This document shows, piece by piece, positions 20,015-30,084 of a stretch of DNA of 64,000 bases. A model generated the notes under the pieces. It worked only from the letters and a program-made list of their open reading frames with translations. It had not been told where the DNA came from and searched no databases. The first letter of the stretch is position 1. Every line of letters starts with the position of its first letter. Made by a program: the position numbers and the translations under genes. Source of the DNA: Lysobacteraceae bacterium (GTDB taxonomy: Bacteria; Bdellovibrionota; UBA1018; JAGTJX01); NCBI GenBank assembly GCA_023657465.1, contig JAGTJX010000004.1, positions 365,515 to 429,514 on the forward strand, read 5' to 3'.

Positions 20015-22531
20015 TTATTTAGCAGAATTGATCTTTTGGGTCATCCAGTAGACTTGGTTTTTTCTGAGATAGTTCCTAAAAGCGCATCTTCGCTCTTTGT
20101 CAGCAGCATATTCATGGCCAGGGACACCCAACCAGGAGTACTTCTGATTTTCTGGAAGCTTAGAGCTAGCTAGGATCGCGTCATAGTTAGAGTTCAGATC
20201 AAGCTTTTCTATCGATCTAGAATCAGAAGGATCTTTGATGCCTTTGAGCGTGATCCCTTTGCAGAATTCTGCGTAGCGATGTCCACGCTCAAATGCAAGT
20301 GATTGAATGCAGAGCTTTGAGCGTACTGTGTGAACGTTTTCTTGTTCATCACCACCGAGTGGTTGTCCTTCCCAGTCATCTCCGAATCCGTAGCGTTCAG
20401 AGTTGGAGGATCCTTCCATCAGAAGTTTCTTGAGAATACTCCAAGCTCCCATGTTTGAGTCTTTGGCTTTGCGAGCGAGTTGCTTGGACTTTACATTAAG
20501 ATAAGTGGCTCTTGGATTCTCATCCCAAACTTTGAACTCTTCAAGAACTGAGAAAAACATATCGCCGAATAGATCTTCTATGCTTCTCAGATTAGGAAGG
20601 TTGATCATGACTTGAGCATTGGAGAGATCCTGCTGAACTTTTGCTGGGTCTTTTTCGTAAACGCTCTGAATGCGATCCATGATTTCGCGACCTGAGACGA
20701 TCATGAGTTCTTTTTGGAACTGAGACATGTTCTCGCCTGATTTGACTTTGAGTGAATAGTCATAAGCGACGAAGTTCGCGAGACGGTTCACGACTAAGCT
20801 CTCGCGCTGAAGGAGCATATTGAATTCGAGATAAACGGTTTCAATGATGGTCTTAAACTTTGCTAAGAACTGTTTTGAGTCACTGACTGAATCAATTTCA
20901 TCAGCACGTACGGTTTTGAATGCGTTTTGAATTCTTTGTATTCTATTGATCGTATCTTCCAAGCTATGAAACATGAGATTGTCACCATTCGCATGAAGCA
21001 CTTGGATTTTTAATTTTTCTAAGTAAGCGTTGATGTGTTCTAAACTTTCCAAGACAGTCAGATTCACCAGAGTCGATGGTGTGAGAGCTTCGGTCACTAG
21101 AACAGAATGATCGACGATCACTCGTTCGACATAATACTTAATAGCTGCAAGCCTTGCACGGTAAGCAAGATTCTCTAAGCGTTCTCTAATGATCCCTGCA
21201 AGTTTTGTTGGGTCATTGAATGGTTCAATGAATCCACCTTTAGAACCATAACTCTGAAAGTATTCTTCCCAGTTCATGAGACCACCGGTCGTAACAAAGG
21301 CGCCTCTTGGTATAGCATCATATCCGACTAGGTAATACGGAATGAGTTTGGGGTTTGTTCCAGATGTGAAGAAGTTGATAGAACCTTGAGTATCCTCTGC
21401 GATTTCTTCTACCAGTTCTCTGATAGCTTTATAGAGGAAGTTTCTTTGTTCTTCGATGGAGTTCTTAGCATTTCTAGCATTGAACCAACCTTCATTGAAC
21501 TGTCCTAGGACGTTCATGTGGGTTTCTAAGAAGATAGAGACTGATCTAATCGCCTCGTTTTTAAACGCTGAATCTGTTTTCCACTGAGGATCAATACCGC
21601 GGTTCACCTTAGTGATCCAATCTGTGACTACTTTCACTTCTCGGTTCAAGATGAAGTAGCCTTCGAGCGGAGATGATGTTTCTTGAGATTTCTTACGAGC
21701 CCACTTCTCGTCCATGCCCATTTTGAAAAGTTCGATGGATTCATTGGTCGTGCAATAAACATGAGTAGTACTCTCGAGTAGACAAGAAACTGAGTTGATG
21801 AATTGAGCTTTTTTGATTCTACGAATGATTTCTGTATATCGGCGTTCTCTCATGATGTTCACAATGTGGCGAATGGTGTTTCCGACTTCGGAAGCTGCGC
21901 CTGGATCACTAGAGGCAAATGAAGCAGCCATATCTACTACGGTTGAGAATAATCTTGCGCCTACATCAGGAGCTCCGATGATGCATTCTTCGAGTGAAGG
22001 AATTGCTGTGAGAACTCGGTTTAATCCTTGAAGACCTGTGATGCTGGAGCGGGATACTCTTTTGGTGAGTGCCTTATAGCTTTCATTAAGCCCTAATACA
22101 GATCCTCCTCCTCCTCCAGTGGCTGATTCGATGGTCTTGTTCATGAATACATCCCAGAAACTACCCTGCGTGGATTTATTCGTTGCGAAGAACGCTCTTA
22201 AATCTGCGAGTTCTTTAGGGAGAGTTTCCCAAGACTGTCTCGATTCATCTCCAGCCTGAGGAGCGCCTTCACCGCCACCAAACCCTTGCTGGGTTTCTTT
22301 TAAGCTGTTTTCTAAGTCCTGAAAGATCTTATGGGCGTGTTCACCTTTGTTTAAAAAGCCTTGGCAAGCAGGGTCGTCTCTTAAGTTATTGATGACTTCT
22401 GTGATCTCTTGGGTCTGTTGAAGTGCACGAGCAGTCCAGCCACCTTGGGAGGCGCAAGAGCCCCCGAATGATTCTGATCCTGCGAAGCTATTCTGCGATA
22501 TAACGCTTATGGCGAGCCACAACCCCAACAT
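20015..22531 (-). CDS. Large hypothetical secreted protein
   Basis: About 840-aa ORF with N-terminal hydrophobic signal (MLGLWLAISVISQNSFAG); no recognised domain. Confidence 0.6.
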   Translation of the reverse strand: MLGLWLAISVISQNSFAGSESFGGSCASQGGWTARALQQTQEITEVINNLRDDPACQGFLNKGEHAHKIFQDLENSLKETQQGFGGGEGAPQAGDESRQSWETLPKELADLRAFFATNKSTQGSFWDVFMNKTIESATGGGGGSVLGLNESYKALTKRVSRSSITGLQGLNRVLTAIPSLEECIIGAPDVGARLFSTVVDMAASFASSDPGAASEVGNTIRHIVNIMRERRYTEIIRRIKKAQFINSVSCLLESTTHVYCTTNESIELFKMGMDEKWARKKSQETSSPLEGYFILNREVKVVTDWITKVNRGIDPQWKTDSAFKNEAIRSVSIFLETHMNVLGQFNEGWFNARNAKNSIEEQRNFLYKAIRELVEEIAEDTQGSINFFTSGTNPKLIPYYLVGYDAIPRGAFVTTGGLMNWEEYFQSYGSKGGFIEPFNDPTKLAGIIRERLENLAYRARLAAIKYYVERVIVDHSVLVTEALTPSTLVNLTVLESLEHINAYLEKLKIQVLHANGDNLMFHSLEDTINRIQRIQNAFKTVRADEIDSVSDSKQFLAKFKTIIETVYLEFNMLLQRESLVVNRLANFVAYDYSLKVKSGENMSQFQKELMIVSGREIMDRIQSVYEKDPAKVQQDLSNAQVMINLPNLRSIEDLFGDMFFSVLEEFKVWDENPRATYLNVKSKQLARKAKDSNMGAWSILKKLLMEGSSNSERYGFGDDWEGQPLGGDEQENVHTVRSKLCIQSLAFERGHRYAEFCKGITLKGIKDPSDSRSIEKLDLNSNYDAILASSKLPENQKYSWLGVPGHEYAADKERRCAFRNYLRKNQVYWMTQKINSAK

Positions 22532-22634
22532 GACGCACCTTATACTAGTGATCGTGGCGGGGAGCAATAACTATTATTGACCTTCATTGACACTGTTCGA
22601 ATCAGTACCATCTTTAGGTTATGATGGGTCTTGC

Positions 22635-22958
22635 ATGGAACATGATGAAGACTCTGACGTTGCAGTAACGGAGGCTCCGCCTGAAGTATCTGAGCCCCCT
22701 AAATATGCAGTGGTACTCTTGAATGACGATTACACGACGATGGAGTTCGTGATTCTTGTTCTTCAAAAATACTTCAAAAAATCGTCAGATGAAGCACATG
22801 CCATTATGCTCAAAATCCATCATGAGGGTCGAGGGACAGCGGGAATTTATAGCCATGAGATTGCAGAGACTAAGGCGAACCAAGTCGTCACTCACGCAAA
22901 AGTAAAAGGCTTCCCGCTACAATGTATTGTGGAGTTAACTGGGGGAGGGAAAGTCTAA
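22635..22958 (+). CDS. clpS: ATP-dependent Clp protease adaptor ClpS
   Basis: PPKYAVVLLNDDYTTMEFVILVLQKYFKKSSDEAHAIMLKIHHEGRGTAGIYSHEIAETKANQV; start chosen at MEHDEDSD within ORF 22587..22958. Confidence 0.93.
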   Translation: MEHDEDSDVAVTEAPPEVSEPPKYAVVLLNDDYTTMEFVILVLQKYFKKSSDEAHAIMLKIHHEGRGTAGIYSHEIAETKANQVVTHAKVKGFPLQCIVELTGGGKV

Positions 22959-25318
22959 TGATTGGACGTTCAGCAGAGAAGGTTCTCAACAGGGCTGTAA
23001 AAATTGCGTTTGAACGTAAACACGAGTTTTTCACACTCGAACACGTACTCCTCTCGCTACTAGAAGAAAAAGTAATCAACGAAATCGTCCTTGCATGCAA
23101 CGCAAGCCGAGACCAGATCATCCAACTCTGCGAAAAGTATCTCGATAAAGAAATTCCAAAAGCTCAAAAATTCCAAGACGAAAAAGGCGAAGAAGCTCCT
23201 GAGAATGAACACCCAGTAGCTACACTCGGAGTGCAGCGCCTCATTCAGCGAGCTCTGTTTCAAGTACAGAGTTCAGGCAAAGATGAGATCGGCCCAGAGG
23301 ATCTCTTTATTGCTCTCTTCCAAGCGAAGGATTCCTATGCACTTCATGTCCTTCAGAAACAAAACCTCGATCGCCTAGACATCATCAATTACGTCAGCCA
23401 CGGAATCAAAAAAGATGGCGCAGAAGAAACTTCAGGAGAAGGGGCAGAAGCGGCAGGTGTTTCTCACGAGGCACCAAAACGCGCAACTCCGGATGCACTC
23501 TTTCAGTACACAGTGAATTTAAATGAATTAGCGAAAAAAGATAAAATCGATCCTATCGTGGGACGTGCTTCAGAGCTCGAACGCATGATTCAAGTCCTCT
23601 GTCGTAGACGGAAGAATAATCCACTACTTGTTGGTGAAGCAGGTGTAGGTAAGACGGCACTCGCTGAAGGTCTTGCACTCAAAATCGTCGCAGGAGAAGT
23701 TCCCGATACGATTAAGTCTGCAGAAGTATTCTCACTCGATATGGGGCTACTGATTGCAGGTACGAAGTACCGAGGAGACTTTGAGTCTCGCTTGAAACGC
23801 GTGATCCAAGCTCTACATTCTAAGCGTGAGAAGGGCATCCTGCCTATTCTCTTCATTGATGAGATTCATACTCTGGTCGGAGCAGGAGCTGTTGGCGGCG
23901 GAACTCTGGATGCTGCCAATCTGATTAAGCCACTGCTTACCCGTGGAGAAATCCGAGTGATCGGATCGACGACGTATAGTGAGTACCGGGGAGTGATCGA
24001 GAAGGATCATGCACTCTCACGTAGATTCCAAAAAATCGATGTTGTTGAGCCAACAGAAGCAGAAGCAATTCAGATTCTCAATGGCCTTAAGTCTCAATAC
24101 GAAACTCATCACGAAGTGGTCTACACACCTGAGGCTTTGAGAGCAGCCGTCGAGCTCTCTTCTAAGCACCTCACCGATCGATTCCTTCCTGATAAGGCAA
24201 TCGATGTGATCGATGAAGCGGGTGCGCGAGCAAGGCTTGATCGAACGGCAGAGACTCCAACGCCGGTCAGTATCTCCGCAGAACAAATTGAAAACGTGGT
24301 TGCTAAGATGGCGCGAATTCCTACAAAGTCGGTCAATCGTGATCAGAAAACTAGACTCTCAAATCTCGACCGAGATCTGAAGCTTGCGATTTTCGGCCAG
24401 GACGATGCAGTTGAAACCATCGTTAATGCGATCAGACTTGCAAGATCAGGTCTTCGTTCAGGCGATAAACCCGTCGGTTCATTCCTCTTCTGTGGTCCTA
24501 CTGGTGTGGGTAAGACTGAACTCTCAAAGCAGCTTGCACATGCTCTCGGAGTCCCCTTCTTAAGATTCGACATGAGTGAGTACATGGAGAAGCATACCGT
24601 TTCTCGTCTCATTGGTGCTCCTCCAGGCTATGTCGGATTCGAGCAAGCGGGCTTACTGACAGATGCAGTTTCTAAGCGTCCTCATTCAGTCATCCTCATA
24701 GATGAGATAGAGAAGGCTCACCCTGATGTTTGGAATATCCTCCTTCAAGTGATGGATCATGGATTCCTCACGGATAATAACGGCAAGAAAGCGGATTTTA
24801 GAAACGCAGTTATCATCCTCACTTCAAACGTGGGTGCTCGTGAGTTTGAGAGACGTCCACTCTCATTCACTGCTGAAGTACAGAATTCGAAGTCAGATCC
24901 AATTGCTAAGCGCGAAGTAGAGAAGGCGTTCTCACCTGAGTTTAGGAATCGTCTAGATGGCATTGTGTATTTCAATCCACTGAGTCCTGTGACGATTGCT
25001 CAGGTCGTGGGTAAACAGCTCGTCGAATTAGAATCTCAGCTCCTCTCTAAGAATGTGGAGATCGAAATTGCGCCTGAAGTGAGGGAGTTCTTAGCTACTA
25101 AGGGCTACGACAAACTCATGGGAGCACGTCCTATGAATAGGCTCATTCAAGATGAGATCAAGAAGCAGCTTGCTCAGGAAATTCTATTTGGGAAACTAGA
25201 GCAAGGTGGCTGTGTCAAGGTTACGATGAAGGATGAGAAGGTTCACTTCGCTTACTCCAAAAAGAAACCCCCGACTCGCGAGCGGAGTGAAGCCGATTTA
25301 AAAACGAATTCCTCGTAA
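22958..25318 (+). CDS. clpA: ATP-dependent Clp protease ATP-binding subunit ClpA
   Basis: Two AAA+ modules (GEAGVGKTALAEG, GPTGVGKTELSKQ) and a Clp N-domain; directly after clpS. Confidence 0.93.
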   Translation: MIGRSAEKVLNRAVKIAFERKHEFFTLEHVLLSLLEEKVINEIVLACNASRDQIIQLCEKYLDKEIPKAQKFQDEKGEEAPENEHPVATLGVQRLIQRALFQVQSSGKDEIGPEDLFIALFQAKDSYALHVLQKQNLDRLDIINYVSHGIKKDGAEETSGEGAEAAGVSHEAPKRATPDALFQYTVNLNELAKKDKIDPIVGRASELERMIQVLCRRRKNNPLLVGEAGVGKTALAEGLALKIVAGEVPDTIKSAEVFSLDMGLLIAGTKYRGDFESRLKRVIQALHSKREKGILPILFIDEIHTLVGAGAVGGGTLDAANLIKPLLTRGEIRVIGSTTYSEYRGVIEKDHALSRRFQKIDVVEPTEAEAIQILNGLKSQYETHHEVVYTPEALRAAVELSSKHLTDRFLPDKAIDVIDEAGARARLDRTAETPTPVSISAEQIENVVAKMARIPTKSVNRDQKTRLSNLDRDLKLAIFGQDDAVETIVNAIRLARSGLRSGDKPVGSFLFCGPTGVGKTELSKQLAHALGVPFLRFDMSEYMEKHTVSRLIGAPPGYVGFEQAGLLTDAVSKRPHSVILIDEIEKAHPDVWNILLQVMDHGFLTDNNGKKADFRNAVIILTSNVGAREFERRPLSFTAEVQNSKSDPIAKREVEKAFSPEFRNRLDGIVYFNPLSPVTIAQVVGKQLVELESQLLSKNVEIEIAPEVREFLATKGYDKLMGARPMNRLIQDEIKKQLAQEILFGKLEQGGCVKVTMKDEKVHFAYSKKKPPTRERSEADLKTNSS

Positions 25319-25790
25319 TCTCTGTCCCACCGATGCTCTTCGTATGAGGAGTAAGGGCTTGGATATCGATCCACTTGCATCCGAGTTTCTCTAATTCTTG
25401 TATCCAGGTGATGAGTGCGATCTTCGACGCGTTGGACTCTGTATGAAACATGCTCTCAGCAGAGACTACTCCATCAATCTCTACTCCGTAGACTCCTCCG
25501 ACGAGTTTCTTACCTTTCCAAACTTCCATGCTGTGAGCGTAGCCAAGCTCATGAAGTGCGCAGTAAGCTTCTAACAGAGCGCTTGTGATCCAAGTCCCAG
25601 GTTGGTCTTTCCTGGTCATCGAAGAACATTCTGTAATCACTGCTCTGAAGTCTTTGTTTCTGGTTACGGTAAACGGGTTCTTCTTCAGAAGTTTTTTTGT
25701 GCTTGTGGAGAGGTGAAGGTTTTTGAATTCTAGGATAGCGCGCTTTTTGGGGCAGAACCAGGGGATGACTTTCTCTGGAAGGTCGCTCAT
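25221..25790 (-). CDS. aat: Leucyl/phenylalanyl-tRNA--protein transferase; conserved sequence extends upstream to about 25862
   Basis: VIPWFCPKKRAILEFKNLH..TWITSALLEAYCALHELGYAHSMEVWKGKKLVGGVYGVEIDGVVSAESMFHTESNASKIAL; upstream same-frame VAVSEYIDTDLLLQAYRLGTFPWP. Confidence 0.88.
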   Translation of the reverse strand: MSDLPEKVIPWFCPKKRAILEFKNLHLSTSTKKLLKKNPFTVTRNKDFRAVITECSSMTRKDQPGTWITSALLEAYCALHELGYAHSMEVWKGKKLVGGVYGVEIDGVVSAESMFHTESNASKIALITWIQELEKLGCKWIDIQALTPHTKSIGGTEITRNSFLNRLHSARESGVSFWSKRSEPSHPSS

Positions 25791-25861
25791 CGGCCATGGA
25801 AACGTGCCTAAGCGGTAGGCCTGAAGGAGTAAGTCTGTATCAATGTATTCTGAAACAGCAA

Positions 25862-26689
25862 CTACATCCGACAGAACGAAGAAACCATCATGAGTTTGGC
25901 ACCCAATTCTGGATCAAAATAGGACTGAGTTCCAATGATGAGGGTGAGTTTTTTGCTGGAGAGTGCTGAAGGATCTAAAATATTAATTTTTTTGTTCAGA
26001 TGGAAGTAGGAAACGAAGTTCATTTTATCGTAGACAAGACTCCCTTTGCCGAGAGAGATAGGCTTCCAAGTGCCCACATCATTGAAGTAGTATTCTGAAT
26101 AGAGTTTGTCTTTATATTCTTTTTGCCAGTCTGGATTGAGATGACGTTTTACTTTTCTCTTCATATCTCCAGAACAAGTTCCTGTTTCCAAGAAACAAAT
26201 GAACTCATTTTTTCTCTTACCGATCTTCCTCATCTTAGGAACAAAGAGTTTGAGACTCAGTACAGTCTCTCGTGAAGTAGGGGGGGTGTATTTACTGAGG
26301 TCTACAGAATACGCGATTTGTTTGTTGTACGAATAAGGAGTGTGCTTCAGTCCTGCATGATCATTACCAATTCCAGGAGTAGTGAGGGGATACTTGTCGG
26401 TATTGAGAGGTGCGAAAGGTTGAATGTTTTTTAGCTCTTCTTCGGTAAGTTTCACGAGAGGGAATTCCTGCAAACGATAACCAAGAGAACAGTTCGTCAT
26501 TTCAGATGCAAAATCATCAGAAGACCAGCCCATGCCTTCAATGGGGTCAGAGCCAGAATCAGTCACAATAGTGGGAGCGTCGGATGCCAGTTCAATTTTG
26601 CTTTCATCAAAAGGAGCGCAGTGTGACACGGCTAGCGAAGCAAGTAAGACAAAAGGAATCAGGTAATGTCTAAAGATGTTCCCATTCAT
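25862..26689 (-). CDS. Hypothetical lipoprotein/secreted protein
   Basis: 275-aa ORF with lipobox-like LLASLAVSHC. Confidence 0.55.
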   Translation of the reverse strand: MNGNIFRHYLIPFVLLASLAVSHCAPFDESKIELASDAPTIVTDSGSDPIEGMGWSSDDFASEMTNCSLGYRLQEFPLVKLTEEELKNIQPFAPLNTDKYPLTTPGIGNDHAGLKHTPYSYNKQIAYSVDLSKYTPPTSRETVLSLKLFVPKMRKIGKRKNEFICFLETGTCSGDMKRKVKRHLNPDWQKEYKDKLYSEYYFNDVGTWKPISLGKGSLVYDKMNFVSYFHLNKKINILDPSALSSKKLTLIIGTQSYFDPELGAKLMMVSSFCRM

Positions 26690-26720
26690 GGATATCCTTA
26701 TAACATAGGGGCTGCCGGTT

Positions 26721-28289
26721 TTAGAGTCGTTTTTCAGATTTAATTAGGTGCGTAAAATTCCAGAGTAACCAGGGAATAGACGCGAGCTTAGAAAACCAAG
26801 AGGATCTATGTAACTTAGCGTAAGTACGGAAGGTTTCGTATTGAAAAGGGCTATAAGGGAACCACCAAAGCGACTTAAACGTATAGAGTGAGCGCTTAGG
26901 CATATTGATGTGCTGACTATGAACGAACTCAAGGAGGCCCTTATCTGAATGCTTTGTGCCAAAACCACTCTCTTTGACCCCACCCCAGGGGGTCTCAGGA
27001 GCCCCAGCGGTGAAGGCTACTTCATTCACAATCACGGTTCCGGCTTCGATTTGCTTAGCGACCCTGAGCCCCAGAGCTGGGTTACTCGTAATCACAGAAG
27101 CAAGGAGTCCATACTTAGTATTGTTGGCTTTTTCGATTGCTTCAGAGACTGACTGATAAGTGGTGATCGTCTTAATCGGACCGAAGGTTTCATTGAGGTA
27201 CACATCAGATTCTTCAATGTGATTGCCCATGAAAACTGTCGGTTCTAAACTCACTCGGTCCTTCTGCCATTCACCACCGGTGACTACTTCAAGTGATCTC
27301 GACTTCGCATCGGCAAGTTGTCTGTCATACACTTCTTTTTGTTTGGGCATTGTGATTGCGCCAAGATCTGTTTTTGCAGAATCATTAGGTATGTGTCTGA
27401 GTTTCTCTGCTTTTTCTTTGAATGATTTTATAAACGCATCTTTCATCGCTTCAGGTATGAGAATCCTTTGAGTCGATGCGCAGATTTGGCCGGAGTTAGC
27501 GAACGCTCCCCAGAGGGCAGCGCTCGTTGCGAAGTCCACGTTCGCATCAGGAAGGACGATCATGGGGTCTTTGCCACCGAGTTCAAGATTCACTGGGATG
27601 AGGTATTGAGATGCTTGTCCCATGATTTTCTTGCCGGTTGCAACACTACCTGTGAAGAAAATCTTAGCAGGACGCTGATCAATGATTGCAGCTCCTAATT
27701 TGCCATCTCCATAAACGGTTTCAACCAAATGGCGAGGAAATCCTGCTTCTTCGAAGAGAGATTGGATCTTACGACCGATGAGCATCGCGTATTCAGAAGG
27801 CTTGAAGATGACGGCATTGCCAGCAAGAACTGCCATACAAATTTCTGTAATGGGAAAAAACAGAGGGAAATTCCAAGGAGAAATCACGCTGATCACGCCC
27901 AGGGGTCTATGAATGAGATAACTCTTGCGAAGGAGGAATAAAGGACTTCCTAAATGAATTCTTTGATCCTTCAGTGTCTTTACACCCGACTTAGCAAAGT
28001 AGTGAATACTCTCGAGTGAAGTGATGATGTCATGAACCATGGCTTCAGTTCTGGGCTTGCCATTTTCTTTGCATATCAAGTCTGAAATTTCATCCATGTG
28101 CTGAATGATGACTTCTTTCAAATCGACAAGGAGTCTCGCTCTTTCAGAAACTTTTACGAGCGCCCACTTCTCTTGAGTTTGTTTTGCTTTGAGAAACAAT
28201 CCAGGAAGCTCTCCTAGATCCGTGAGATCGACTTCGTCTAAGATTTCTTGATTAACAGGACTTCGTACCTGCCATTTTTGTTTGTTCAT
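26721..28289 (-). CDS. Aldehyde dehydrogenase family protein
   Basis: ISPWNFPLFFPI, FTGSVATGKKI, LELGGKDPMIVLPDAN, GQICASTQRI, ETFGPI. Confidence 0.92.
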   Translation of the reverse strand: MNKQKWQVRSPVNQEILDEVDLTDLGELPGLFLKAKQTQEKWALVKVSERARLLVDLKEVIIQHMDEISDLICKENGKPRTEAMVHDIITSLESIHYFAKSGVKTLKDQRIHLGSPLFLLRKSYLIHRPLGVISVISPWNFPLFFPITEICMAVLAGNAVIFKPSEYAMLIGRKIQSLFEEAGFPRHLVETVYGDGKLGAAIIDQRPAKIFFTGSVATGKKIMGQASQYLIPVNLELGGKDPMIVLPDANVDFATSAALWGAFANSGQICASTQRILIPEAMKDAFIKSFKEKAEKLRHIPNDSAKTDLGAITMPKQKEVYDRQLADAKSRSLEVVTGGEWQKDRVSLEPTVFMGNHIEESDVYLNETFGPIKTITTYQSVSEAIEKANNTKYGLLASVITSNPALGLRVAKQIEAGTVIVNEVAFTAGAPETPWGGVKESGFGTKHSDKGLLEFVHSQHINMPKRSLYTFKSLWWFPYSPFQYETFRTYAKLHRSSWFSKLASIPWLLWNFTHLIKSEKRL

Positions 28290-28726
28290 GGACGTTTATC
28301 GTGTTCTTTCTTCTTTGGAGGAGCATCCCATTCATTCGGAGAGACATAATACTCCTGGTGCTGAGATTCCTTCGCGTCTTGAGCGATGAGATAGATGTAG
28401 TTTTTGGGTGAGTCGATGGGAATGACGAGTTTGAATCTCCCAGACTGGGAGAGCGCGACTTGCTTACGACCCCAGAATAGCTTCCATCCGGGTTCAGCTT
28501 CATACGATCCTTCGACCACGGCATGAGGATAAGTCGTTGTTGAGTCACTTGTTTTACGTAATTCTATCGGGTATTTCTTTTCAGCGATCTTAAGACCCTT
28601 GATCTCGATCTCTTTTGTGACGGAGGAGAGGGTTCCCTCTGTAGGAAGAGCGTAAAGATTTTGACTGAGAGAGCCTAACGCCAGAATAAGAATTAATCCA
28701 AATCGTTCCATAAGAGTTCTTTTCAT
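28286..28726 (-). CDS. Hypothetical secreted protein
   Basis: 146-aa ORF with signal peptide-like N-terminus; overlaps the aldehyde dehydrogenase start by 4 nt. Confidence 0.5.
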   Translation of the reverse strand: MKRTLMERFGLILILALGSLSQNLYALPTEGTLSSVTKEIEIKGLKIAEKKYPIELRKTSDSTTTYPHAVVEGSYEAEPGWKLFWGRKQVALSQSGRFKLVIPIDSPKNYIYLIAQDAKESQHQEYYVSPNEWDAPPKKKEHDKRP

Positions 28727-28742
28727 TTTATACTGAGGAGAA

Positions 28743-30068
28743 ATGACTCCACAACTCTTGTTATTAAAAATATTAATATTAGCGGTTCAAACTGCCTCTG
28801 CTGACCCCTATGTCCAAGTAGGAACAGCAAAGACAAAAAAAACCATTGTTGCAATTCAGGCTTCCCGTGTCACTTCTCCTGATTTGGGAGAGTATTCAAA
28901 ACAAATTCAGAGCACGATCACAAACGATCTTCTGTTTATGGATCAATTTAAGATCCTTGCTCCGACATCTTTCATCGAAGACGAGAGTCAATCAGGAGTA
29001 GCACTCGGATCCTTCAAAATGACTGACTGGAGTAGCATCGGCGCTGAGTTCCTAGTGAAGTCTTCATTAAAGTCTGAAGATGGGCAGCTGGCTCTTGAAG
29101 CTTATATTTATGAAGTGGCATCCGGAAAGCAAGTGCTCGCGCGTAGATATACAGGCGATAGAAAAGATCACAAAATCATTTCTCGAACTTTTGGAAATCA
29201 AATCATTGAAACTCTGACTGGATTACCAGGGATTTTCCTCACGAAGATTGCGATGTCTTGTGATCGCTCAGGGAAAAAAGAAATTTATGTTATGGACTTC
29301 GACGGAACCAATGTGAAGCAAGTGACGAATCACAGATCGATTGCGTTTGCACCTGCATGGAATACTGAAGGCACTAAGCTTGCTTACTCTCTCTATACGA
29401 AGCGAAGAGACAATGTGAAGAATATCGATCTTTATGAGTTTGACTTCGCAACTAACCGAGTGAAGCTTCTCTCTGATCGTAAAGGGATCAATAGCGGTGC
29501 GTATTATCATCCCAAAAAACCACTTCTTGCGATGACGATGAGTTTCTTAGGTAACCCTGAAGTGTTCACACTCAATCAGTCCAATAATACGGTGACCAGA
29601 CTCACAAACTCTTTCGGCTTCGATGTAGATCCATCGTTTAGTCCGGATGGTTCAAAGATCACGTTTGTTTCCTCACGCTCTGGAATGCCAATGGTCTACA
29701 GCATGAATGAAGACGGCTCCAAGATTCAGCGTCTCACTTATGCTGGCAGATACAATGCCACTCCCAATTGGTCACCTAATGGAAGCAAGATTTCATTTGC
29801 AGGTTGGATTGATAGCTCGTTTGATATTTTCATTATGAACTCAGATGGCTCTCATATCGAGAGATTGACTAAGAATATGGGGAATAATGAAGACCCTTAT
29901 TACAGTCCAGATGGGAACTTCATTGTGTTCTCCTCCAGTCGTGCAGGCGGAAAAAACATTTATGTCATGAATATCGATGGCAGCTATGTGAAGCGTCTGA
30001 CCTTCGGGATGGGTCAGTGTGTCGCACCAAAATGGTCTAGACCCCTAGTGGTCATTCCTAAAAAGTGA
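28743..30068 (+). CDS. tolB: Tol-Pal system beta-propeller protein TolB
   Basis: TolB N-domain plus repeated WD40-like PD40 motifs (PSFSPDGSKITFVSSRSG, PNWSPNGSKISFAG, PYYSPDGNFIVFSSSRAGG). Confidence 0.88.
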   Translation: MTPQLLLLKILILAVQTASADPYVQVGTAKTKKTIVAIQASRVTSPDLGEYSKQIQSTITNDLLFMDQFKILAPTSFIEDESQSGVALGSFKMTDWSSIGAEFLVKSSLKSEDGQLALEAYIYEVASGKQVLARRYTGDRKDHKIISRTFGNQIIETLTGLPGIFLTKIAMSCDRSGKKEIYVMDFDGTNVKQVTNHRSIAFAPAWNTEGTKLAYSLYTKRRDNVKNIDLYEFDFATNRVKLLSDRKGINSGAYYHPKKPLLAMTMSFLGNPEVFTLNQSNNTVTRLTNSFGFDVDPSFSPDGSKITFVSSRSGMPMVYSMNEDGSKIQRLTYAGRYNATPNWSPNGSKISFAGWIDSSFDIFIMNSDGSHIERLTKNMGNNEDPYYSPDGNFIVFSSSRAGGKNIYVMNIDGSYVKRLTFGMGQCVAPKWSRPLVVIPKK

Positions 30069-30084
30069 TAAACTTTTTATTACT

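Noticed and set aside
23060-24975. Multiple minus-strand ORFs inside clpA
   Set aside because: Antisense to a highly conserved gene; low-complexity translations without motifs
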